NCBI GenBank assembly: GCA_028281215.1
Contig: JANQKH010000754.1
Span: 1-5,642 of the forward strand
Length of the DNA stretch: 5,642 nt
Direction of reading: 5' to 3'
Source of the DNA: Phycisphaeraceae bacterium
GTDB lineage: Bacteria; Planctomycetota; Phycisphaerae; Phycisphaerales; Phycisphaeraceae
Within the stretch, counting starts at the first letter, position 1. Each line of letters starts with the position of its first letter. The position numbers and the translations under genes are program-made. Below are positions 1-5,189 of this stretch, piece by piece. The notes beneath the pieces were generated by a model. The model saw only the letters and a list, made by a program, of their open reading frames with translations, did not search any database and had not been told where the DNA came from.

Positions 1-1091
1 GATTTGATCTTGTAGGTGATCATGGTCGCCGTCGGTGGTTCCTCGTCCGCCGCAGTCGGTTTTGAGATCGTCCGTGCCCGCATCAACCATGAAATGGTGT
101 GCTGGATCGTTTGCAGGCGGATCAATTCCTCGGCCGTCAGCGCTCGGCCTTGAATCTGAATGTTCGCTGCTTCGTTCTTCAATTCGTCAATCAATGCGTC
201 AATCGAATGGAACGTCTTCTCGGCGTCGCCGGCCGCCGCCTTCGCCGCCAGTTCCGTCTCCCGATGCTGTTGGAGATTTTTCATCAGCCGGCTTTGCGTC
301 GGCTGAACACTGGCGACTGAGTCCAGTGCTCCAACCGGCAATTCGCGCCCCCACTTGGCGAAGAAGTTCAAGTTGGTCGCTTCCTCCACCTCATCCAGCG
401 TGGCGGGGTAGTCATCCGGCCACGTGCTGCTTGGCGCCGTTTGCGGAATGATGAAACAGTCGATGTTGACTTTCGATGGCGTGTCATATGGATACATGAA
501 CGGATCCACGATCACGCAGAAATAGGAATCCGGCACGGGCAGGTATTTCCCGCTTCCGCGATAAACCGACGACGGCTCCTCCCCAAACACCGGTCCGACG
601 ATGGCCCAGACGTGACCTTTGCCTTCTTCGTCGTCGATGTCGCGAATCGCTGATTCCAACTTGAGCCAGACGCCGCTGTTGAGCGTGCCATACTGAGGGC
701 TCATGTTCGACATGAGAAACGTTTCCAGTTGCGCCAGTCGGCCGAACTGCCGGTTGATCACTTCGTTCGGCGTCATGTGTCCCACATTGAGTTGGACGCC
801 GCCGATCTTGCCGAACGTCTTGCGTCCGATCCGGTACTCCTCCGGCAGCCGCATATCGTCGTAATAAGAGAGCGGGCGTTCGAAGTCGACGTCGTCCCCC
901 GCGCGGGCCACCCGATAGGCTGACCAGGCCGGCTGGAGACGATCGGGACAGAATCCAACGACGTAACCGTCATTCACCAGAATCTGGATCGGCCGAGTCT
1001 CATCAAGGTTTTCCGGCGCGCCCCGCCAAAGATGCAGATCAACGCGATGGGCTACATTTTCGCACGATGGGTGAATGGTGGTGTGGTCCAT
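1..1091 (-). CDS. DNA/RNA non-specific endonuclease (NUC / EndoG-like family), 3' end cut by window edge
   Basis: Reading the minus strand from an ATG at 1091 gives 363 uninterrupted codons to the left edge; the stop lies outside. Residues about 42-260 match the NUC nuclease fold, a metal-dependent enzyme that hydrolyses DNA and RNA. Visible landmarks are the start of the domain (GYVVGFCPD, then WSAYRV with R60), the catalytic GHM motif (H105), the SNMSPQ strand (128-133), and the metal-binding helix LNSGVWLKLE, with N138, E146 and R150 matching N119, E127 and R131 of Serratia nuclease. The domain closes with NLNFF at 240-244. The classical DRGH reads NVGH (102-105), so the motif arginine is missing. 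No signal peptide or membrane segment is seen, unlike secreted relatives. Residues 265-340 look helical and charged, and the chain continues past 363, so a C-terminal extra domain is likely. The start is supported by GAGAGGA 7 nt upstream. Family assignment is firm; cellular role is unknown. Confidence 0.86.
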   Translation of the reverse strand, partial: MDHTTIHPSCENVAHRVDLHLWRGAPENLDETRPIQILVNDGYVVGFCPDRLQPAWSAYRVARAGDDVDFERPLSYYDDMRLPEEYRIGRKTFGKIGGVQLNVGHMTPNEVINRQFGRLAQLETFLMSNMSPQYGTLNSGVWLKLESAIRDIDDEEGKGHVWAIVGPVFGEEPSSVYRGSGKYLPVPDSYFCVIVDPFMYPYDTPSKVNIDCFIIPQTAPSSTWPDDYPATLDEVEEATNLNFFAKWGRELPVGALDSVASVQPTQSRLMKNLQQHRETELAAKAAAGDAEKTFHSIDALIDELKNEAANIQIQGRALTAEELIRLQTIQHTISWLMRARTISKPTAADEEPPTATMITYKIK

Positions 1092-1098
1092 GTTCCAA

Positions 1099-1105
1099 TC
1101 CTCTC
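1099..1105 (-). promoter_or_regulatory. Shine-Dalgarno of the nuclease gene
   Basis: On the minus strand GAGAGGA lies 7 nt upstream of the ATG at 1091. It fixes the start of the nuclease gene. I found no convincing -35/-10 pair for this gene in the intergenic region. Confidence 0.75.
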
Positions 1106-1455
1106 TTGGCGTCGTTCGAGTTATGAGAAAGTGCCAGCCGAAACCTCGTCGCAGTCATGCTGCGGAACAACAACGCGGCTCGAATTTCCAACCCAACCGC
1201 GCCCAGCCCACGACGTGGCAAGCGCGAAAGCATTTCAGCATCATTTTTTAAGTATCCCTGCCGTGCAATAGATTCGCCCTAATCGGTACACGATGGAAGA
1301 TAGTTGAAGGGCAGGGCGTTGTCGAGAGAAAAACTGAACCACACGCGCGTTCAGATCGCCCAGGCGGTTCAGGACAACATGAATGACGAAGTGTGATTGG
1401 TCTTAACGTCTTGTGGATGAAGTTGAGGCTTGCGAGATCATGTATGGGTAATATA

Positions 1456-1464
1456 TGGTATAAT
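1456..1464 (+). promoter_or_regulatory. Possible extended -10 promoter element
   Basis: TGGTATAAT is an exact extended -10 (TGnTATAAT). No good -35 hexamer lies 16-18 bp upstream; TTGCGA at 1430-1435 is too far away. If active, transcription would start near 1471 and run into the intergenic region towards the hairpin at 1631. An AT-rich stretch can produce such a match by chance. Confidence 0.3.
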
Positions 1465-1517
1465 GGTAGTCGCCTTCATCGCGCGGTTCCCGCGATTGCC
1501 AGGGGTAGCGCTCATGC

Positions 1518-1727
1518 GTGTCAGGGCTAGGCATCTTGGCGTTTGCATATGTCTGGACTGATTTGGCATGAAGCTGCGTTTTTGGAATGGAATCATGAAA
1601 TCGAGGACAATTTAATCCTTTTATCCTGACGTCAGAGGGAAAACCCTGAGACATTTTTTAAATTCCTATGTGGCAATCGTTTGCGGCAGGAATTGTGTGT
1701 CAGGGGGAGGGGGTGTCGGTGTCAGGG
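1518..1727 (+). repeat. Three dispersed copies of the 9-mer GTGTCAGGG
   Basis: The same 9-mer occurs at 1518-1526, 1697-1705 and 1719-1727, all in the same orientation, with the last two offset by 22 bp. The last copy is preceded by a tandem GGTGTC GGTGTC (1712-1723). I found no inverted copy in the window. Three exact 9-mers within 210 bp of non-coding DNA exceed chance expectation, so this could be a fragment of a dispersed intergenic repeat or a set of binding sites. Confidence 0.45.
1631..1659 (+). terminator. Possible intrinsic terminator in the intergenic region
   Basis: The 5' arm 1631-1639 (GTCAGAGGG) pairs with the 3' arm 1644-1652 (CCCTGAGAC) around an AAAA loop. There are four inner pairs and three outer pairs separated by a 2x2 internal loop, and one A later comes a run of six T (1654-1659). 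The arrangement is that of a weak rho-independent terminator on the plus strand. No annotated gene needs it, which is why a small transcript upstream is considered. Confidence 0.35.
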
Positions 1728-1817
1728 TTAAATTACCTAGTTTGGGATTGATTCACATGTGGGCACGTCGGCCGGGAGGTGTTGTCGCCGACACTCTTCA
1801 CCGGTTGTTCAGCCACC

Positions 1818-1845
1818 TTGACAGGGATTGGGGGTTCGCTACACT
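1818..1845 (+). promoter_or_regulatory. Sigma70-type promoter of the rplM-rpsI operon
   Basis: A perfect -35 box TTGACA (1818-1823) is followed after 16 bp by TACACT (1840-1845), which matches four of six -10 consensus positions. The predicted start near 1852 gives a leader of about 45 nt before the rplM ATG at 1898. This is the best promoter in the window and it sits where the ribosomal protein operon needs one. Confidence 0.75.
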
Positions 1846-1897
1846 TTTCCTTCTGTTTTTACCTTGGACTGAACGACGAACACAAGGCGGATCCGCG

Positions 1898-2335
1898 ATG
1901 AATCGGCAGACGTATCTGGCTAAAAATGATGAAGTTAAGCAGGACTGGTGGGTCGTGGATGCGTCCGACCAGGTGCTGGGCCGTCTGGCGACGAAGCTTG
2001 CCGTGATTCTGATGGGCAAGCACAAGCCGACATACACGCCGCACCATGATGTGGGTGATTTCATTGTCGTGTTGAACGCGGAGAAGATCGCCCTGACCGG
2101 CGCGAAGGCGGATCAGAAAGTTTACAAGACGTACAGCGGTCACCCCAGCGGTCAGAAGACGTACACGTATCGCTGGATGATCGAGAACAAGCCGGAGTTG
2201 CTGATCGAGGAATCGGTCCGGCGCATGCTGCCGAAGAACAAACTGGCTCGGCACATGTTGAAGAAGTTGAAGGTTTACCGCGGCGGCGAGCATCCGCATC
2301 AGGCGCAGCAGCCGCAGGTGTTGGAAGTCGCGTAA
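1898..2335 (+). CDS. rplM: 50S ribosomal protein L13
   Basis: A 145-residue protein, close to the usual 142 of the family. L13 is an early-assembly protein that binds 23S rRNA in the large subunit. Family signatures run the full length: WWVVDASDQVLGRLAT (17-32), the GKHKPTYTPHHDVGD block (40-54), LNAEKIALTG (59-68), and the C-terminal signature LPKNKLARHMLKKLKVY (111-127) followed by GGEHPHQAQQP. The ATG at 1898 is chosen because homology starts there and AAGGCGG (1884-1890) lies 7 nt before it. The frame is open further upstream to an ATG at 1670, but that segment precedes the promoter and has no L13 character. It is the first gene of the operon with rpsI. In E. coli L13 represses its own operon through the leader; here the RBS overlaps a 10-bp palindrome GCGGATCCGC (1887-1896), which could be relevant but is unproven. 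Confidence 0.98.
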   Translation: MNRQTYLAKNDEVKQDWWVVDASDQVLGRLATKLAVILMGKHKPTYTPHHDVGDFIVVLNAEKIALTGAKADQKVYKTYSGHPSGQKTYTYRWMIENKPELLIEESVRRMLPKNKLARHMLKKLKVYRGGEHPHQAQQPQVLEVA

Positions 2336-2363
2336 ATGGATTGATGGTTTGCTTTGATTGCCT

Positions 2364-2383
2364 GCGCGGCGGACGTGCCGCGC
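2364..2383 (+). promoter_or_regulatory. GC-only hairpin in the rplM-rpsI spacer
   Basis: GCGCGGC at 2364-2370 pairs perfectly with GCCGCGC at 2377-2383 around a 6-nt loop, 28 nt after the rplM stop codon. All seven pairs are G-C. No T run follows, so it is not a classical intrinsic terminator. It may stabilise the rplM 3' end, mark a processing site, or tune rpsI expression; which of these applies cannot be told from sequence. Confidence 0.55.
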
Positions 2384-2450
2384 TGAAGTTGGAACGGATT
2401 GCACGGCAAGACCTGGATTGACCCACGGCCTTGAATCAGGAATTTTAAGT

Positions 2451-2954
2451 ATGTCCGAAGTTACGTTAGACAGCACGCCGACCGCCACACTGGAAGCCGG
2501 CGCCGTCGCAGCAGCGGAAACCCCGACCGAGACCCGTCCGTTGCGTGAGCCGGCGAAGCCGGATGCGGGCGGCTTTGTGTGGGGCACGGGTCGTCGCAAA
2601 GCGGCGGTGGCGCGGGTTCGCATCCGTCCGGGATCGGGCGTGTTTTTGATCAAAGGCCGTGAGGTTGCGGACTATTTTTCAGAGATTCGCGATCAGAACG
2701 ACTGCCTGGCACCGCTTCGCGTGACGGGGACGGAAGGGCAGATTGACGTGCTGGTGCAATGCCACGGCGGGGGGTATATGGGCCAGGCCGGCGCGGTGAT
2801 GCTGGGTTTGGCCCGCGCGTTGGTGGCGTATGACCCGACACTGGAGGCGGTGCTTCGCGAACACAATATGCTGACGCGTGATCCGCGCAGCGTGGAACGG
2901 AAGAAGTACGGCCAGCGCGGCGCCCGTCGGCGTTTCCAGTTCTCGAAACGTTAA
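2451..2954 (+). CDS. rpsI: 30S ribosomal protein S9 with N-terminal extension
   Basis: A 167-residue protein; bacterial S9 is usually about 130. S9 binds 16S rRNA in the small-subunit head, and its C-terminal tail reaches the P-site tRNA. The family core starts at GTGRRKAAVARVRIRPG (45-61) and contains the QCHGGGYMGQAGAV loop (103-116), LGLARAL (118-124), LTRDPRSVERKKYG (141-154) and the invariant C-terminal tail ending FSKR. About 37 residues precede the point where typical S9 begins; they are rich in Ala, Thr, Glu and Pro and look disordered. The ATG at 2451 has AGGAA 8 nt upstream, and codons after it show the same G/C-rich third positions as the rest, so the extension is probably translated. 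A GTG at 2577 would give a standard-length S9 and is the alternative. It lies 115 nt behind rplM in the same operon. Confidence 0.97.
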   Translation: MSEVTLDSTPTATLEAGAVAAAETPTETRPLREPAKPDAGGFVWGTGRRKAAVARVRIRPGSGVFLIKGREVADYFSEIRDQNDCLAPLRVTGTEGQIDVLVQCHGGGYMGQAGAVMLGLARALVAYDPTLEAVLREHNMLTRDPRSVERKKYGQRGARRRFQFSKR

Positions 2955-2999
2955 TGGTTTCAACCATGCCCAGCCTGATGGGCAAAACCCGACTTTCAC

Positions 3000-3024
3000 A
3001 CACGCGTCTTCGGACGCGTGTTTT
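3000..3024 (+). terminator. Intrinsic terminator of the rplM-rpsI operon
   Basis: ACACGCGTC (3000-3008) and GACGCGTGT (3013-3021) form a perfect 9-bp stem closed by a TTCG tetraloop, followed by TTTT at 3021-3024. It begins 45 nt after the rpsI stop. A T7 run at 3050-3056, with only a weak stem before it, may act as backup. Two smaller hairpins (2954-2967 and 2968-2983) lie between the stop and the terminator. Confidence 0.85.
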
Positions 3025-3061
3025 CGTTCACGGCAAATGGAGGCCCGGCTTTTTTTCGAGG

Positions 3062-3089
3062 TTCACAAAGCACGCGAATTCGCTGTAAT
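3062..3089 (+). promoter_or_regulatory. Sigma70-type promoter of the MoxR-DUF58-BatA operon
   Basis: TTCACA (3062-3067) and TGTAAT (3084-3089) are separated by 16 bp; each matches five of six consensus positions. Transcription would start near 3096, about 55 nt before the TTG start of the MoxR gene. It directly follows the ribosomal terminator, as expected for an independent unit. A second -10-like TAGAAT at 3107-3112 has no fitting -35. Confidence 0.6.
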
Positions 3090-3140
3090 CAAATGGAAGC
3101 ATCCGGTAGAATTGGTGCTCGACGACAACCCTCAAACCAC

Positions 3141-3147
3141 GGGAGGA
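3141..3147 (+). promoter_or_regulatory. Shine-Dalgarno that fixes the TTG start of the MoxR gene
   Basis: GGGAGGA ends 4 nt before TTG at 3152 (the GGAGG core ends 5 nt before it). The only in-frame ATG nearby, at 3203, has no comparable purine-rich site, so the TTG is preferred. Confidence 0.75.
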
Positions 3148-3151
3148 AACC

Positions 3152-4222
3152 TTGGCTTCCCCAACTCCACCGCCGTCCAACCTGTCCAACCCGGGCGGCC
3201 CGATGCCTGAAGTGTCCGTGGACGATGCCGAACGTGCTCAACTGTTGGTTGATGCGTACCAGCGGATCACGCAGGAGATGAGCAAGATCATCGTCGGGCA
3301 GGAACAGGTGATCGAACAACTGCTGATCGCGATCCTTGCCCGCGGGCACTGCCTGTTGGAAGGCGTTCCCGGTCTGGCCAAGACGCTGATGATTCGCACG
3401 CTGGCCGACGCGATGGACTTGAGTTTCCGCCGCATTCAGTTCACGCCTGATCTCATGCCCGCCGACATCACCGGCACGGACATCATTCAGGAAGACAAAG
3501 TCACCGGTCACCGCGAGCTGGTATTCGAGAAAGGACCGATCTTTGCCCAGATGATCTTGGCGGACGAGATCAACCGAACGCCGCCGAAGACGCAGGCCGC
3601 GCTGCTCGAAGCCATGCAGGAACATTCGGTGACGGTTGGCGGCAACACGTTGCCGTTGGATGAGCCGTTCTTTGTGTTGGCGACGCAGAACCCGATCGAG
3701 CAGGAAGGCACGTATCCGTTGCCGGAAGCTCAGCGGGACCGATTCCTGTTTCACGTGATGGTTGAATATCCGCAACGCGAGCAGGAACGGTTGATCATCG
3801 AGCGGACGACAAGCACGTTCTCGGCTCATCTCGATGCGGTGATCAGCGGTGAGCAGATCATCGCCTGTCAGGAAACCGTGCGTCGCGTGCCGGTGCCGGA
3901 TCACGTGATTGATTTCGTGTTGGATCTGGTGCGGCGGAGTCGGCCGAAGGATCCGGATTCGTTTCCGTTCGTGCAGGAGTTGGTCGATTGGGGCCCCGGC
4001 CCGCGTGCGTGTCAGATGTTGGTGTTGGCGGGCAAGGTGCGTGCGGTCTTGCATGGCCGGTATCACGTGACGATTGATGATATCGAAGCGCTGGCGTATC
4101 CCGTGTTGCGGCATCGCATCGTGCCGACGTTCAACGCGGAGGCCGAGGGCATCACCGTCGACATGATTGTGCACCGGTTGTTGCAGGCGGTGCCGCGCGG
4201 CACGGCGGCGGCAGTGTTGTGA
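3152..4222 (+). CDS. MoxR family AAA+ ATPase
   Basis: A 356-residue cytoplasmic ATPase. MoxR proteins are AAA+ chaperone-like enzymes that work with VWA-domain partners in assembling or activating protein complexes. Visible motifs are Walker A GVPGLAKT (71-78), Walker B MILADEIN (134-141, with D138 and E139), sensor 1 in LATQNP (176-181, N180), the PEAQRDRF arginine-finger region (191-198), and sensor 2 in GPGPRA (281-286, R285). All residues needed for ATP binding and hydrolysis appear intact. The lid domain occupies roughly 235-350. The start is TTG at 3152 because of the strong Shine-Dalgarno GGGAGGA; this adds a Pro/Ser-rich 17-residue leader before the ATG at 3203, which is the alternative start. 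It is the first gene of an operon with DUF58 and BatA-like genes, which matches the usual genetic context and supports function with those VWA proteins. Its client and stress signal are not visible. Confidence 0.95.
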   Translation: MASPTPPPSNLSNPGGPMPEVSVDDAERAQLLVDAYQRITQEMSKIIVGQEQVIEQLLIAILARGHCLLEGVPGLAKTLMIRTLADAMDLSFRRIQFTPDLMPADITGTDIIQEDKVTGHRELVFEKGPIFAQMILADEINRTPPKTQAALLEAMQEHSVTVGGNTLPLDEPFFVLATQNPIEQEGTYPLPEAQRDRFLFHVMVEYPQREQERLIIERTTSTFSAHLDAVISGEQIIACQETVRRVPVPDHVIDFVLDLVRRSRPKDPDSFPFVQELVDWGPGPRACQMLVLAGKVRAVLHGRYHVTIDDIEALAYPVLRHRIVPTFNAEAEGITVDMIVHRLLQAVPRGTAAAVL

Positions 4223-4257
4223 TTGCGGATTGGCGCGTCGAAGGTCAATCCGAAATC
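4221..4257 (+). repeat. Imperfect inverted repeat between the MoxR and DUF58 genes
   Basis: The arm 4221-4232 (GATTGCGGATTG) pairs with 4246-4257 (CAATCCGAAATC) at 11 of 12 positions, with a single G/A mismatch and a 13-nt loop. It begins inside the MoxR stop codon (TGA 4220-4222), and its right arm runs into the heptad repeat. No T run follows. It may be an RNA hairpin that affects expression of the downstream genes, or part of a mobile repeat unit. Confidence 0.6.
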
Positions 4258-4276
4258 CGCTATCCGAATTCCGAAA
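4249..4276 (+). repeat. Four tandem heptanucleotides of the TCCGAAA type
   Basis: Four contiguous 7-mers start at 4249, 4256, 4263 and 4270. The first and last are TCCGAAA, the second is TCCGCTA and the third TCCGAAT; all share the TCCG core. Seven further bases separate them from the DUF58 ATG at 4284. They occupy the place where a ribosome binding site would be expected. I recall similar heptads in planctomycete intergenic DNA, but could not check this. Confidence 0.7.
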
Positions 4277-4283
4277 TCAACCA

Positions 4284-5189
4284 ATGTCTCAAATCACCGA
4301 ATTCCTCACGCCCGCCGACCTTAAGAAGATCGGCAACCTTCAGGTCCTTGCCCGGCAAGTGGTCGAAGGGTTCACGTCCGGCCTGCATCGCTCGCCGCAC
4401 AAGGGATTCAGTGTGGAGTTCAAGCAACATCGGCAATACGTGCCGGGCGATGAGATTCGGCATCTCGACTGGAAAGTCTTCGGCAAGTCGGACAAGTTCT
4501 TCATTCGTGAATACGAGGAAGAGACGAACCTGCGGTGCACGATCCTGCTCGATGCCAGCGGTTCGATGAGTTACAAGGGTGATAGCAAAGGCGCGGTGAG
4601 CAAGCATCACTATGCGTCGCGCGTCGCGGCGTGTCTGGCGTATCTGATGTTGCAGCAGCAGGACACGGTCGGGCTGTGCACGTTCGACACGAAGGTGAAG
4701 CGATTCATCCCCGCACGGAGCCGTGCCAGTCACATGAAGGTGCTGATCGAAGAGTTACAGCGAACCTCGCCCGGCGGGGAGACCGAGTTGGGCGATGTGT
4801 TTCACGACCTGGCGCCGAAACTGCATCGCCGAGGTTTGATCATTCTGATCAGCGATCTGTTCGGCGACGTGAGCCGATTGATGAAAGGCCTGGCTCACTT
4901 TCGGCATGCCCGGCATGAAGTGGTCATCTTCCAGATTTGGGATCGTGATGAACTGGACTTTCCGTTCAAGCAGTGGACGCGCTTCGATTCGCTTGAATCG
5001 GCGCACAACCAGATGATCGACCCGTCGCATCTGCGGCAGGCGTACCTGGAAAACTTGGAGCGGTACCGAGACGAGTTGAAGCAGGGATGCCATCGTCATC
5101 GGATTGACCTGGTGCCGATGACCACGGATGAGCCCTATGCGGACGCGCTGGCGTACTACCTTTCACTGCGGAGGAGGCGTCAAGGATGA
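4284..5189 (+). CDS. DUF58 domain protein (VWA-like fold), partner of MoxR
   Basis: A 301-residue protein with the DUF58 signature, HRQYVPGDEIRHLDWKVFGK at 49-68. It is followed by the conserved EYEEETNLR block (76-84) and a von Willebrand A fold. The metal-ion-dependent adhesion site appears complete: DASGS (D90, S92, S94), T167 in GGETELGD, and D191 in LIILISDLFGD. No signal peptide or transmembrane segment is seen, so it should be cytoplasmic, unlike many DUF58 proteins with N-terminal membrane anchors. The start is taken at ATG 4284 because DUF58 homology begins right after it; the same frame is open upstream through the spacer into the MoxR gene, with no better start. No Shine-Dalgarno precedes 4284; the spacer instead holds heptad repeats and an inverted repeat. 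It sits 61 nt after MoxR and overlaps the next gene by 4 nt, so the three genes form one operon. Confidence 0.95.
   Translation: MSQITEFLTPADLKKIGNLQVLARQVVEGFTSGLHRSPHKGFSVEFKQHRQYVPGDEIRHLDWKVFGKSDKFFIREYEEETNLRCTILLDASGSMSYKGDSKGAVSKHHYASRVAACLAYLMLQQQDTVGLCTFDTKVKRFIPARSRASHMKVLIEELQRTSPGGETELGDVFHDLAPKLHRRGLIILISDLFGDVSRLMKGLAHFRHARHEVVIFQIWDRDELDFPFKQWTRFDSLESAHNQMIDPSHLRQAYLENLERYRDELKQGCHRHRIDLVPMTTDEPYADALAYYLSLRRRRQG
5171..5177 (+). promoter_or_regulatory. Shine-Dalgarno of the BatA-like gene, inside the DUF58 gene
   Basis: GAGGAGG lies 8 nt before the ATG at 5186 and within the last codons of the DUF58 gene. With the ATGA start/stop overlap at 5186-5189 it supports translational coupling. 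Confidence 0.75.

Larger units (their letters stand above)
1106..1817. other. Long divergent intergenic region without a supported gene
   Basis: This stretch separates the leftward nuclease gene from the rightward rplM promoter. All frames are broken into short pieces, and none of the translations resembles a known protein. The right half (about 1400-1760) is visibly AT-richer than the flanking genes. Things that can be seen in it: an inverted pair CTGAAC/GTTCAG at 1334-1339 and 1349-1354, with a second GTTCAG at 1367-1372; an extended -10 sequence at 1456-1464; a small hairpin ATCGCG/CGCGAT at 1478-1496; three GTGTCAGGG copies; a 10-bp palindrome CTGACGTCAG at 1626-1635; a terminator-like hairpin at 1631-1659; a G-rich run at 1703-1727; and the near-palindrome TGTCGCCGACA at 1783-1793, 25 bp before the rplM -35 box. 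CATTTTTTAA occurs twice (1242-1251 and 1652-1661). The region may contain remnants of repeats or a small RNA, but nothing is certain. Confidence 0.6.

Noticed and set aside
35..451. Plus-strand frame of 138 codons opposite the nuclease
   Set aside because: Its translation is Ser/Pro/Arg-rich and low in complexity. The minus strand here encodes a clear nuclease C-terminal part.
1441..1501. tRNA-like look of the stretch with TGGTATAATGGTAG and a GGTTCCC further on
   Set aside because: No acceptor stem can be paired, and the arms do not fold into a cloverleaf of normal spacing.
1403..1654. Minus-strand frame of 83 codons with an AGGA 9 nt upstream
   Set aside because: The Shine-Dalgarno-like site is tempting, but the protein resembles nothing I know, is rich in Tyr, Pro and Ser, and lies in AT-rich intergenic DNA. 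It remains a weak possibility.
1703..1727. G-quadruplex in the G-rich intergenic tract
   Set aside because: Only three tracts of three or more G are present in the needed spacing; a two-layer form is possible but weak.
1670..1897. In-frame upstream ATG that would extend L13 by 76 residues
   Set aside because: The extension precedes and includes the promoter, has no homology to L13, and the ATG at 1898 has its own ribosome binding site.
1859..2653. Open minus-strand frame of 264 codons across rplM and rpsI
   Set aside because: It is antisense to two highly conserved ribosomal protein genes, spans their spacer and promoter-proximal leader, and has no recognisable domain.
3089..4174. Open minus-strand frame of 361 codons opposite the MoxR gene
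   Set aside because: It is a shadow of the G/C-rich third positions of the MoxR gene. Its translation is rich in Arg, His and Gln with no family motif, while the plus strand shows complete AAA+ motifs.
4167..4283. In-frame upstream ATG that would extend the DUF58 protein by 39 residues into the MoxR gene
   Set aside because: The added segment is Cys/Arg-rich, partly overlaps MoxR codons in another frame, and lies before the start of DUF58 homology; there is no ribosome binding site for it.
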